Positions 21,285 to 32,795 of a DNA stretch of 64,000 nt are shown here, in pieces (within the stretch, counting starts at the first letter, position 1; each line of letters begins with the position of its first letter). The notes beneath the pieces are model-generated. The model was not told where the DNA came from, did not search any database, and saw only the letters and a program-made list of their open reading frames with translations. The DNA is from Macrostomum hystrix (Eukaryota > Platyhelminthes > Macrostomidae). The position numbers and the translations under genes are program-made. The stretch spans positions 5,501,001 through 5,565,000 of the forward strand of contig CATNEN010000038.1 of assembly GCA_950097015.1 (NCBI GenBank). The letters run 5' to 3'.

Positions 21285-22262
21285 ACTAGAATCGTAGCAA
21301 AATCATAAACAGGAATCGCACCTAGAATCGTAGCAGGGTCCAGAACAGTAATCGCATCTAGAATCGTAGCAGGGTCCAGAACAGTAATCGCACCTAGAAT
21401 CGTAGCAGGGTCCAGAACAGTAATCGCACCTAGAATCGTAGCGGGGTCCAGAACAGTAATCGCACCTAGAATCGTAGCGGGGTCCAGAACAGTAATCGCA
21501 CCTAGAATCGTAGCGGGGTCCAGAACAGTAATCGCACCTAGAATCGTAGCGGGGTCCAGAACAGTAATCGCATCTAGAATCGTAGCAGGGTCCAGAACAG
21601 TAATCGCACCTAGAATCGTAGCGGGGTCCAGAACAGTAATCGCACCTAGAATCGTAGCGGTGTCCAGAACAGTAATCGCATCTAGAATCGTAGCGGGGTC
21701 CAGAACAGCAATCGCATCTAGAATCGTAGCAGGGTCCAGAACAGTAATCGCATCTTGAATCGTAGCAGGGTCCAGAACAGTAATCGCACCTAGAATCGTA
21801 GCGGGGTCCAGAACAGTAATCGCACCTAGAATCGTAGCAGGGTCCAGAACAGTAATCGCACCTAGAATCGTAGCGGGGTCCAGAACAGTAATCGCACCTA
21901 GAATCGTAGCAGGGTCCAGAACAGTAATCGCACCTAGAATCGTAGCAGGGTCCAGAACAGTAATCGCACCTAGAATCGTAGCGGGGTCCAGAACAGTAAT
22001 CGCACCTAGAATCGTAGCAGGGTCCAGAACAGTAATCGCACCTAGAATCGTAGCGGGGTCCAGAACAGTAATCGCACCTAGAAGCTCGTAGCGGGGTCCA
22101 GAGCAGTAATCGCACCTAGAATCGTAGCGGGGTCCAGAGCAGTAATCGCACCTAGAATCGTAGCGGGGTCCAGAACAGTAATCGCACCTAGAATCGTAGC
22201 TGGGTCCAGAACGGTAATCGCATCTAGAATCGTAGCAGGGTCCAGAACAGTAATCGCAGCAG
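21285..22262. repeat. 36-bp minisatellite between ADSL and LCMT2
   Basis: About 27 copies of a 36-bp unit containing GAATCGTAGCGGGGTCC and AGAACAGTAATCGCACCTA. Most variation is AGGG versus GGGG and CACC versus CATC. It lies only about 240 bp upstream of the LCMT2 start codon, so it is near the likely promoter. Confidence 0.93.
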
Positions 22263-22507
22263 GAGAGCGCTAGAATCTGCTATCAGGCTTGTCAATAATG
22301 GTTGTGCCTCGAAGGCATTTCAGCATTGCGTGTGTGAGTGTGTGTTTTTTATTTATGTTAAGTCGATGAGTTGTGCCACGAATTCTATCGTTCGTCAGTT
22401 AACATAAAAATGCTAAAAAATTTCAGCCCTGTGATTTCTGCAGTGAATGTCGCCGAACAAATATCGTATTGATTTTTGCCGTCCAGCCCCTTTAAAAACT
22501 GATTGAA

Positions 22508-25500
22508 ATGTCTGAGAAGCAAGTCCAAGGCACCAACGACAGTAGCATTGTGAGCAAGGCGTCCGCTGTTGAGCGCGGCTACTTTGACGACACCTTCGTC
22601 CAGCTGATGGTGCGCAAGAGAGCCCGACGGGCGCCGCTTATCAACCAGTGAGAGTTATCATGCTGACAGTGGGCGCGGCAGGAACAGCTACAGGCTGTGC
22701 TACAGTGGTGTCAAACAGAGACAGTTCAGTATCAGTGATCGACAGAGACAGTCCAGTAATCAGTGATCGACAGAGACATTCCAGTAATCAGTGATCGATA
22801 GAGACAGTTCAGCAATCAGTGATCGATAGAGACATTTCAGTAATCAGTGATCGACAGAGACAGTTCAGTAATCAGTGATCGATAGAGACAGTTCAGTAAT
22901 CAGTGATCAATAGAGACAGTTCAGTAATCAGTGATCGATAGAGACATTTCAGTAATCAGTGATCGACAGAGACAGTTCAGTAATCAGTGATCGATAGAGA
23001 CAGTTATGTAATCAGTGATCGACAGAGACAGTCCAGTAATCAGTGATCGATAGAGACAGTTATGTAATCAGTTATCGATAGAGACAGTTCAGTAATCAGT
23101 GATCGATAGCGACAGTTATGTAATTAGTGATATATATAGACAGTTCAGTAATCAGTGATATATATAGGTAGTTCAGTAATCAGTGATCGACAGTGACAGT
23201 TCAGGAATCAGTGATCGACAGTGACAGTTCAGTAATCAGTGATCGATAGCGACAGTTATGTAATCGGTGATATATATACAGTTCAGTAATCAGTGATCGA
23301 CAGAGACAGTTCAGTAATCAGTGATCGACAGAGACATTCAGTAATCAGTGATCGATAGAGACAGTTCAGTAATAAGTGAGTTGACCTGGATCTGCACCTG
23401 CCCACACACAGCGGCTACTACATCCGGATGATGGCAATGGACCAGGCTCTGCGGAGTTTTATAAAAGCCACTGCTGGGGATGATTGCACCCGTTATGTGA
23501 GACTGACTTTCATTGCGGACTTCAAGCACGTAGAGTCCTTTAACGCAACTTAACCCTGCTGTCCAACCCACTTCAGGTTGTTTCGCTAGGCGCAGGATTT
23601 GACACCGCCTATTTTCGGCTGAAGTCGCAGGGCCTTCTAAGTGGAGTGTATTATATTGAGGTTCGTGAATTTCGCTATGCTGCAAAATATAATTAGTTCT
23701 GGAAATGCTTTAAACAAGTACTCGTAATTTTGACAAACTGCCAGATTGACTACTACGATGTGGCCAAGAACAAAGCGGCTCTGATTCAGCAGTCCAAGGC
23801 GCTGTCTTCAGTCATTGGCGACTGCGAGCTGCAACTTGGCTCCAACCTTCGTTAGTTTTCTACTCAGAATTGTGACAGCAATTCTACTCAGAATCGAAGT
23901 CAGAGCTGTACTTAGAATCGTAGCCTAAGCTCTACTCAGAATCGTAGCCTAAGCTCTACTCAGAATCGAAGTCAGAGCTGTACTCAGAATCGAAGTCAGA
24001 GCTGTACTCAGAATCGAAGTCAGAGCTGTACTCAGAATCGAAGTCAGAGCTGTACTCAGAATCGAAGCCAGAGCTGTACTCAGATCGAAGTCAGAGCTGT
24101 GCTCAGAATCGAAGCCAGAGCTGTACTCAGATCGAAGTCAGAGCTCTACTCAGAATCGAAGCCAGAGCTGTACTCAGATCGAAGTCAGAGCTGTACTCAG
24201 AATCGAAGTCAGAGCTGTACTCAGAATCGAAGCCAGAGCTGTACTCAGATCGAAGTCAGAGCTGTGCTCAGAATCGAAGCCAGAGCTGTGCTCAGATCGA
24301 AGTCAGAGCTGTACTCAGAATCGAAGCCAGAGCTGTACTCAGATCGAAGTCAGAGCTGTGCTCAGAATCGTAGCCTAAGATGTATTTAGAATCATAGCCT
24401 AAGCTGTACTCAGAATCATAGCTAGAAGCTGTACTCAGAAACGTAGCTAGACTCTCTTTGCCATCAAAGTCTAAGCCAGATTTCCTGTTTTATCAAACAG
24501 TCGTGCGCTCGTCAGACTACTGCTTAGTAGCATCGGATCTCACACACGAGCCAGTGCTCGCCGCTTGCCTCCGAGAACTCGTCCCAAACTGGGATGCTTC
24601 AATGCTCTTCCTATCGGAATGTGTGCTCACCTACGTGGCGCCAAAGCAGTGAGTAGAACTCTAGTTAACTGAACTCACATAGACCGTACTCATTAGTACA
24701 AGCGTGTGTGATTTATTTCACCGAATCCAGCGCCGACCGTCTAATAAGCTGGATCAGCCAGGAATTTCCATGCAGCGTGTTCCTGTTGTACGAACAGATC
24801 AGGCCGCACGACAGTTTCGGTGAGATCATGTGAGTCTCTTAACTTGCTTTGCTTAACTGCTTAGCCGTAAAAACGAATCGTAAAAATCATTGCTTAATTT
24901 TCAGGTGCCAACACTTTAAAAGCCTAGGGTCTCGGTTAAAGTGCATCGAAAATTATCCCCAACTGGCTAATCAGATGTCTAGGTTCTCCGTGGTGAGTGT
25001 CTTGATTGTTGACCGGGATTAAGCGTTAATATCCATAACGATCTCAGGTATATATAACTCCTATACTCCTATGCTCCTGTACATAAGTCTCACAATAATC
25101 ATAAAAACATTTCATAATGATCCTATGTACATTTCATGATGATCCTATGTACATTTCATAATGATCCTATGTACATTTCATGATGATCCTATGTACATTT
25201 CATGATGATCCTATGTACATTTCATGATGATCCTATGTACATTTCATGATGATCCTATGTACATTTCATGATGATCCTATGTACATTTCATGATGATCCT
25301 ATGTACATTTCATGATGATCCTATGTACATTTCATGATGATCCTATGTACATTTCATAATGATCCTATGTACATTTCATAATGATCCTATGTACATTTCA
25401 TGATGATCCTATGTACATTTCATAATGATCCTATGTACATTTCATAATGATCCTATGTACATTTCATGATGATCCTATGTACATTTCATAATGATCCTAT

Positions 25501-28500
25501 GTACATTTCATAATGATCCTATGTACATTTCATAATGATCCTATGTACATTTCATAATGATCCTATGTACATTTCATAATGATCCTATGTACATTTCATA
25601 ATGATCCTATGTACATTTCATGATGATCCTATGTACATTTCATAATGATCCTATGTACATTTCATAATGATCCTATGTACATTTCATGATGATCCTATGT
25701 ACATTTCATGATGATCCTATGTACATTTCATGATGATCCTATGTACATTTCATGATGATCCTATGTACATTTCATGATGATCCTATGTACATTTCATGAT
25801 GATCCTATGTACATTTCATGATGATCCTATGTACATTTCATGATGATCCTATGTACATTTCATAATGATCCTATGTACATTTCATAATGATCCTATGTAC
25901 ATTTCATAATGATCCTATGTACATTTCATGATGATCCTATGTACATTTCATGATGATCCTATGTACATTTCATGATGATCCTATGTACATTTCATGATGA
26001 TCCTATGTACATTTCATGATGATCCTATGTACATTTCATGATGATCCTATGTACATTTCATAATGATCCTATGTACATTTCATAATGATCCTATGTACAT
26101 TTCATGATGATCCTATGTACATTTCATGATGATCCTATGTACATTTCATAATGATCCTATGTACATTTCATAATGATCCTATGTACATTTCATGATGATC
26201 CTATGTACATTTCATAATGATCCTATGTACATTTCATAATGATCCTATGTACATTTCATGATGATCCTATGTACATTTCATAATGATCCTATGTACATTT
26301 CATAATGATCCTATGTACATTTCATAATGATCCTATGTACATTTCATAATGATCCTATGTACATTTCATGATGATCCTATGTACATTTCATGATGATCCT
26401 ATGTACATTTCATGATGATCCTATGTACATTTCATGATGATCCTATGTACATTTCATGATGATCCTATGTACATTTCATGATGATCCTATGTACATTTCA
26501 TGATGATCCTATGTACATATTCATGCTGATCCTATGTACATGGTTTGTTCTATATTTAGAAGTCCCATGACTATGAAACCCGCAGGGCTGGCAGCAGGTG
26601 GAGGCCATGGACATGAACGCATTCTACCAGTCGCTGGAGCCCTCCGAGCGTCATCGCGTCGAGCACCTGGAGGTGTTTGACGAATTCGAAGAATGGTGGA
26701 CCAAGTGCCAGCACTATTTTGTTCTGGCCGCAAAGAGCGCGGCATTCTGCCTCAGATACCGCAGCGCCAAGGAGTTCTTTCAAGCCAGCAAGAGCGACCA
26801 GCCCGCATGCTGGCGAATGCAGCTCGGCCTCGCCCAGCAACCGGTTAGCAACCTGACCAGGATTCCCGCCCGGCCCCTGCCCAGTGGCTGCTCGGACCAG
26901 TTCAGACTGCACTGGGCCGCCCTGTGTCCGATTGAGCTGCAGCAGCAGCAGCAGCAGCTTCTCATGCGACTTGGCGGCTACGGGGTTGACCCACTGGGTC
27001 CGGCAGGTCATCGCCGAGTCACCTGCGTCAGCCTCATTGAGCCCTACCGTCTGGCCAGTCAGCAGCCTGCTTGCTGCCAGCACCTGCTCCCCGAGCAGCC
27101 GTGCCCAAAAGACTGGCTGGAGCATCTGCTGGGGCCCGTTGTCTACCAGGTAGGAAATTTGTTTTTAGAAAAGCAGTAATCGTAGCTCTATCAGAAATTT
27201 AAATAGAATAGCAGCAGGAACCGGTTATTAGAATCGCAGCAAACCCGGTTATTAGAATCGCAGCAGGAACCGGTGGCTAGAATCGAAGCAAAACCAGTTA
27301 TTAGAATCGCAGCAAAACCAGTTATTAGAATCGCAGCAAAAAACCAGTTATTAGAATCGCAGCAGAAACCGGTTGCTAGAATCGCAGCAGGAACTGGTTA
27401 TTAGAATCGCAGCAGGAACCGGTTGCTAGAATCCCAGCAGAAACCGGTTGCTAAAATCGCAGCAGGAACCGGTTATTAGAATCGCAGCAGGTACCGGTGG
27501 CTAGAATCGCAGCAGGAACCGGTTGCCAGGTGCATGGCATTGAGCTGGCCCGCTGGCATCTGATTGGCCAATCTAATTTGTTCCCCCCGCTGTCCAGGTG
27601 GGTCCAGCCGAGTTGCTGTTGTTCGGCGGCAAGGCCAGTCCGTTGCGACCCTCGGCCCGCCTGCTGCGAGTGCACGTCGCCGCCTCCGCTGCCCCCGACG
27701 CTCCGCCCAGACTGAGCCTGACTGAAGTGGCCCAGCGATCGGCCGGCTGTGGCGAGACTCCGTGTGCTCGTTGGCGCCACGCCGGCTGCTCAGTGCCGCT
27801 CGATCATCAGCGCCGCGCTCTTGTACTCTACGGGGGTCGAACCTCGGACCGACTTTGCCTAAACGACGCGTACCTGGCCGTGTGGCGGCCGGAGGAACCG
27901 CACGAAGTCGCGTGGGAGGCCCTCCCCGTTGATCCGGGGCCGCGCTGCTCGCACGCCATGTGCGGCCACCCCAGCCAGGCCGTGGCCTTCCTCAGCGGCG
28001 GCCTGAGCCTCGACTCCTACGGCACTGACAACGGTGGCTCCGGTGGCTGTCTCCGTCCGATATGGGATCTCTGGCAGCTGGACGCTGGCGTCAGGCAGTG
28101 GACGAGGCTGGAGATGTCCGCCAGGCTGGTGGGACCCGCTGGACTGTCCGCCACTCGCTTCGGCCACAGCATGCACTGCCTGGCCGCTGCTAGCGACTGC
28201 GCCACTGGAGACGGTGAGCGATCAATGAGACCTTGATCCCTGCATCCCAATTCCTTCATCAACAACTGTCACACCCCTGCATCTCAATCCCTTCATCAGC
28301 AACTGTCACACCCCTGCATCTCAATCCCTTCATCAGCAACTGTCACACCCCTGCATCTCAATCCCTTCATTAGCAACTGTCACACCCCTGCATCTCAATC
28401 CCTTCATTAGCAACTGTCACACCCCTGCATCTCAATCCCTTCATCAGCAACTGTCACACCCCTGCATCTCAATCCCTTCATCAACAACTGGCAACTTGCC

Positions 28501-29139
28501 AGGTCCCTGCATCCCGATGCCTTCATCAACAACTGGCAACTGTCAACAATTGCCAGATCCCTGCATCCCAATCCCTTCATCAACAACTGGCAACTGTCAA
28601 CAATTGCCAGATCCCTGCATCTCAATCCCTTCATCAACAACTGGCAACTGTCAACAATTGCCAGATCCCTGCATCTCAATCCCTTTCCTTTGACTTTTCT
28701 TCCATCGCATTGTTTGCTTTTTTCCCCAGGCGACTCCGCTATGGCACCCACAGCTGACTGGCTTATCTGCTTCGGGGGCGCCGTTGCAGTCGACGAGTCG
28801 GCTGACACCACCCACGCCCTGACCGAGCCGGCCAGCCTCTGTCTCATCCGCCTGGCGCCGACCGGCTTCACGGCCCAGTTCGTCAACCTGGCCGTTGATT
28901 TCGGCTCCGATTTCGGCCCTACCAAAGCGCCCTTCCTGACTTTCAACTCTGCCACGGCGCTGCTGCTGACGCGACCTTCGCCAACCTCAGCTGGCAGAGC
29001 CTCTGAAGAAGACCGGCCACCCCTGCTGGTTATTGTGGGTGGCGGCGGTGGCTGCTTCAGCTTCGGTACACATCTGAATGCCAGCGCAGCCTGCCTTCAT
29101 CTGGCAGATCTATTCCTGCCTGTTGCGGGCCTGTTTTAG
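22508..29139 (+). CDS. LCMT2: LCMT2/TYW4: tRNA wybutosine-synthesising methyltransferase with Kelch region
   Basis: Ten exons: 22508-22647, 23412-23496, 23577-23660, 23745-23850, 24501-24648, 24731-24829, 24905-24992, 26586-27149, 27598-28213, 28730-29139. They sum to 2340 nt, 779 aa, without a break. The N-terminal half is a PPM1-type SAM methyltransferase: TNDSSIVSK, GYYIRM, the SAM-binding SLGAGFDTAYFRLK (near residues 78-91), LSECVLTY (176-183), YEQIRPHDSFG, and FDEFEEW. The C-terminal half has Kelch-like repeats (LLFGG, LVLYGGRTSDR, ICFGG) ending GGGGGCFSFGTHLN, which matches the end of animal LCMT2. The enzyme methylates and methoxycarbonylates the side chain of wybutosine at position 37 of tRNA-Phe. 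The longer length than human LCMT2 (686 aa) comes mostly from inserts in the Kelch half, including a short poly-Gln. Five of nine introns contain their own minisatellite; the other four are short. Confidence 0.95.
22710..23378. repeat. 28-bp minisatellite in LCMT2 intron 1
   Basis: About 23 copies of the unit TTCAGTAATCAGTGATCGAT-AGAGACAG with many point variants (for example TTATGTAATC and TATATATAG). Imperfect and apparently older than the homogeneous arrays further right. Confidence 0.92.
23871..24450. repeat. 22/24-bp minisatellite in LCMT2 intron 4
   Basis: Alternating 24-bp (CTGTACTCAGAATCGAAGTC-AGAG) and 22-bp units lacking AA before TCGAAG. The motif GAATCGAAG is close to the GAATCGTAGC core of the neighbouring arrays. 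Confidence 0.92.
25102..26542. repeat. 22-bp minisatellite in LCMT2 intron 7
   Basis: About 65 tandem copies of TGATCCTATGTACATTTCAT-GA, with only one frequent variant position (CATGA versus CATAA). Each unit carries the palindrome TGTACA. The array is the longest in the window. Confidence 0.95.
27215..27530. repeat. 25-bp minisatellite in LCMT2 intron 8
   Basis: About 13 copies of a unit containing GAATCGCAGCAGGAACC followed by GGTTATTA or GGTTGCTA. It shares the 17-bp core with the ADSL intron 3 and ADSL-LCMT2 spacer arrays. Confidence 0.92.
28226..28685. repeat. 37-bp and longer minisatellite in LCMT2 intron 9
   Basis: About six copies of TGCATCTCAATCCCTTCATC-AGCAACTGTCACACCCC, then a run of longer units in which GGCAACTGTCAACAATTGCC replaces the end. 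The second type contains a hyphenated inverted repeat (GGCAACTG / CAATTGCC). Confidence 0.9.
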
Positions 29140-29229
29140 TGTGCCACAATCACGCAATTCTGCCTTCATCTCGGCTCTGCATTTGGCGCTGACCTGTACT
29201 GGTTGCATTATCTGTGCCAGCTCAGCAGC

Positions 29230-29825
29230 ACCTCTCAGGCTGCTTCTGAGCCTCCGTTCCTTCAGGCCGCTTCTGACCCTCCGTTCCTTCAGGCCGCTTC
29301 TGACCCTCCTTTCCTTCAGGCCGCTTCTGAGCCTCCGTTCCTTCAGGCCGCTTCTGACCCTCCTTTCCTTCAGGCCGCTTCTGACCCTCCTTTCCTTCAG
29401 GCCGCTTCTGAGCCTCCGTTCCTTCAGGCCGCTTCTGACCCTCCTTTCCTTCAGGCCGCTTCTGACCCTCCTTTCCTTCAGGCCGCTTCTGACCCTCCTT
29501 TCCTTCAGGCCGCTTCTGACCCTCCTTTCCTTCAGGCCGCTTCTGAGCCTCCTTTCCTTCAGGCCGCTTCTGAGCCTCCGTTCCTTCAGGCCGCTTCTGA
29601 GCCTCCTTTCCTTCAGGCCGCTTCTGACCCTCCTTTCCTTCAGGCCGCTTCTGAGCCTCCGTTCCTTCAGGCCGCTTCTGACCCTCCTTTCCTTCAGGCC
29701 GCTTCTGACCCTCCTTTCCTTCAGGCCGCTTCTGACCCTCCTTTCCTTCAGGCCGCTTCTGACCCTCCTTTCCTTCAGGCCGCTTCTGACCCTCCTTTCC
29801 TTCAGGCCGCTTCTGACCCTCTGTT
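29230..29825. repeat. 27-bp minisatellite downstream of LCMT2
   Basis: About 22 copies of GCCGCTTCTGACCCTCCTTT-CCTTCAG with GAGCCTCCG variants. Each unit contains a pyrimidine tract followed by TTCAG, a good 3' splice-site look-alike, on the LCMT2 strand. The array starts 90 bp after the predicted LCMT2 stop. Confidence 0.93.
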
Positions 29826-30148
29826 AAATTTTCTGTTCAATTAGCTCTCAATTTAGTGGCCCCTATATCAGGTTAATGGCTCTTATCTTAACCAGCTGGT
29901 GTTTTGCGGTTCCGGTTTTTTTAATAAATGTTTTTTCTGTCCCTACGAAATTTTGGCATGTATAACATAATTACTAACTGAAATATCGTGCATTAGTTAT
30001 TGAAGTATCCAAGACAAAGGTTTAAAGAAATATATATAACGCGAAAGTATAGCCAAATAGCTTAGTCATATTCTTTATGTTTTAATTTTTAAGGACAAAA
30101 TTTATAGAATGTTAGTTTATATTTGATTATTTCATGCATTTGAATTGT
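29826..30148. other. Spacer between two minisatellites
   Basis: AT-rich, no gene seen. Confidence 0.4.
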
Positions 30149-31189
30149 GGGACAGAATGACTTGCAGATCTGCATCACAACAGGATGATAGTGGGACAGA
30201 ATGACTTGCAGATCTGCATCACAACAGGATGATAGTGGGACAGAATGACTTGCAGATCTGCATCACAACAGGATGATAGTGGGACAGAATGACTTGCAGA
30301 TCTGCATCACAACAGGATGATAGTGGGACAGAATGACTTGCAGATCTGCATCACAACAGGATGATAGTGGGACAGAATGACTTGCAGATCTGCATCACAA
30401 CAGGATGATAGTGGGACAGAATGACTTGCAGATCTGCATCACAACAGGATGATAGTGGGACAGAATGGCTTGCAGATCTGCATCAGAACAGGATGATAGT
30501 GGGACAGAATGACTTGCAGATCTGCATCACAACAGGATGATAGTGGGACAGAATGACTTGCAGATCTGCATCACAACAGGATGATAGTGGGACAGAATGG
30601 CTTGCAGATCTGCATCACAACAGGATGATAGTGGGACAGAATGACTTGCAGATCTGCATCACAACAGGATGATAGTGGGACAGAATGACTTGCAGATCTG
30701 CATCACAACAGGATGATAGTGGGACAGGATGGCTTGCAGATCTGCATCACAACAGGATGATAGTGGGACAGAATGACTTGCAGATCTGCATCACAACAGG
30801 ATGATAGTGGGACAGAATGACTTGCAGATCTGCATCACAACAGGATGATAGTGGGACAGGATGGCTTGCAGATCTGCATCACAACAGGATGATAGTGGGA
30901 CAGAATGGCTTACAGATCTGCATCACAACAGGATGATAGTGCATGGGACAGAATGACTTGCAGATCTGCATCACAACAGGATGATAGTGGGACAGAATGA
31001 CTTGCAAATCTGCATCACAACAGGATGATAGTGGGACAGAATGGCTTGCAGATCTGCATCACAACAGGATGATAGTGCATGGGACAGAATGACTTGCAGA
31101 TCTGCATCACAACAGGATGATAGTGGGACAGAATGACTTGCAAATCTGCATCACAACAGGATGATAGTGGGACAGAATGACTTGCAGAT
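30149..31189. repeat. 44-bp minisatellite with a 12-bp palindrome per unit
   Basis: About 23 copies of GGGACAGAATGACTTGCAGA-TCTGCATCACAACAGGATGATAGT. Each has the perfect palindrome TGCAGATCTGCA. Two copies carry an additional GCAT. The right end merges into the coding exon at 31151-31435. Confidence 0.94.
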
Positions 31190-31435
31190 CTCTTGCAGCT
31201 TGCTGAAGAGCTCCGTCTGATTTAAGACGCCTTTATCGTTGGCCTCGAAAACGATGTCGTAGCCGCGGATGGCGACTTCAAACGTGCGTGGTTTGGTGGC
31301 AGCCACAAGCTGTACGCGAACCCACACAGGGTGCTGATCAGCAAAATCTACCAGAATGCGGCTGAAGAGCTCCCTGCCACGCTCGCGAAAGTCTCTGCTG
31401 ACGGTGATGTTTAGACAGATTGGCTGATAAGTCAC
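31151..31435 (-). CDS. Terminal exon of an unassigned gene, weakly Rdx (SelW/SelH)-like
   Basis: A 3' splice site (CACTTCAG on the minus strand) precedes an open exon of about 94 codons. The central part (VRVQLVAATKPRTFEVAI) and the following GVLNQTELFSKLQEI resemble the second half of the thioredoxin-like Rdx family (SelW, SelH, MIEN1), in which a KPR-x-FEV strand precedes a final helix. The redox CxxC/CxxU motif is not clear; CLNI stands where it would be expected, and there is no in-frame TGA before the end. The last eight codons and the stop lie inside the 44-bp minisatellite. Upstream exons were not found. Splicing to the CUB gene is unlikely since that gene uses phase-1 joints and this frame needs phase 0. 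Confidence 0.4.
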   Translation of the reverse strand: MTYQPICLNITVSRDFRERGRELFSRILVDFADQHPVWVRVQLVAATKPRTFEVAIRGYDIVFEANDKGVLNQTELFSKLQEICKSFCPTIILL

Positions 31436-32795
31436 CTGAAGTGTGATGGATTGATCGGCAAGTTAACTGCGCTTCTTATTGCTACCTCAAGCTAGCTTGA
31501 TGCCTCTTACCTGGAAATGACTGCGGTAAACGCCTTGCTTACAACTCGACCTGGGATTCATGTTTTAATTAGTGATTGAAGAGTACTTCCAGGAATAAAT
31601 CCCGATTCGCTTTGGCAAGGAAAAATTAATCACTCCTTGAGTGATAGTACTTGGGTTTTAGTCTTCAATTGAGTTGTCTCTTGGTCATAGACATGCGGAA
31701 ATTACCGATGTCGGCAGCCATTATGAGCAATCAATAGTAACTCAGGACGCGAAAATGGCAAAATAAGAAAAGTAGAAGGCCCATTTCAAAACAATGCTTT
31801 TTGGCCGATGTAAAACCTCATTTCTCGTGTCTTTTGGTCAAACATGAGCATGGAAAACAGAAAATATGGGTCTTACAGCCGTAAGTCAACCACCAGTCGT
31901 CTTGACTGCGATTAAGAGCTATTAGTTTATAGCAGTAGAACTACCAAGGGGGGAATTCCACTTTTTGTGGAAATTTTTCACACTTTTGTGCTGCACCCTA
32001 AAGGAACAACGGAGCACACGAAAATCAAGAACACGGGCCAACTTTTTGTTGCGCATCTTCTGAAACTAGAACCAAGTCACCAGCTCTTCAAACCGCACAC
32101 CGTCGAGATATCCAATGTTTCTGGCCGAAGGTCTGATTTTTCCCATTAGAGCTAGTTGTAATTCATACACCCCTATGCACAAATTAGCCAGCATGTTCAA
32201 AATTTATCAGCATGTCACCCGAATGTGCCTGCATCATCTCCGTCTTTGGTGGTCACCTACCTTTATCTACGAGTAGACGGATTTGCTGGACCTTCAAGGG
32301 CTGCAACAGGTGGAAATAGGCCACTATGGACACCCTGACGCGAATTTCTCGGATTTCACCGATCAAAAGCCAAAATATTAGGCGCAGCTCAACCACAGGA
32401 GAATTAATCAGTCACCACCCAACGCTGATAGCATTCAGGCGCTGCCAAAAAAATTCAGGGTGGAGAAAAGAATAGAAGGCAAAATAGAATGTGTTTTCAT
32501 TTATTTAGAAAAAAGTATATTAAAAAATAACAACAATTATACGGGTTTTTCAACGAAGTGTAAGGAAATCATCATATGGCACAATTGCAGACCATTACAC
32601 ACTCATGCAAGGATCAATAATTTTTCCACTTCCTCTAGAAGAAGTGTCTTTATTTTATCTTTCCGAATAAATATGATATTGAAGAACTGATCGCATTTTA
32701 GAAAATCATTTAAAACAATTATGAATCTGCTTAAATAGTGTGTAGGGGCGAGATTTTACACAGCCGGTTATTTTTTTAATTCATTACAGCAAACA
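31436..32795. other. Region with no recognised gene
   Basis: No coding exon, RNA gene or repeat array was recognised. Upstream exons of the 31151-31435 gene may lie here but I could not support any. Confidence 0.35.

Noticed and set aside
21303-22115. Long minus-strand open frame of 12-residue repeats (RCDYCSGPRYDS type)
   Set aside because: It is produced by the 36-bp minisatellite, whose length is a multiple of three. No splice or start context and no similarity support a protein.
29078-29844. Two overlapping plus-strand frames with 9-residue repeats after LCMT2
   Set aside because: Both come from the 27-bp minisatellite, which is open in more than one frame; they are not separate genes. 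Fusion to LCMT2 by alternative splicing is noted as a finding only.
31151-31435. This exon as the 3' end of CUB gene A
   Set aside because: Gene A CUB 24 ends in phase 1, while the open frame of this exon requires phase 0 at its acceptor; it also is not CUB-like.
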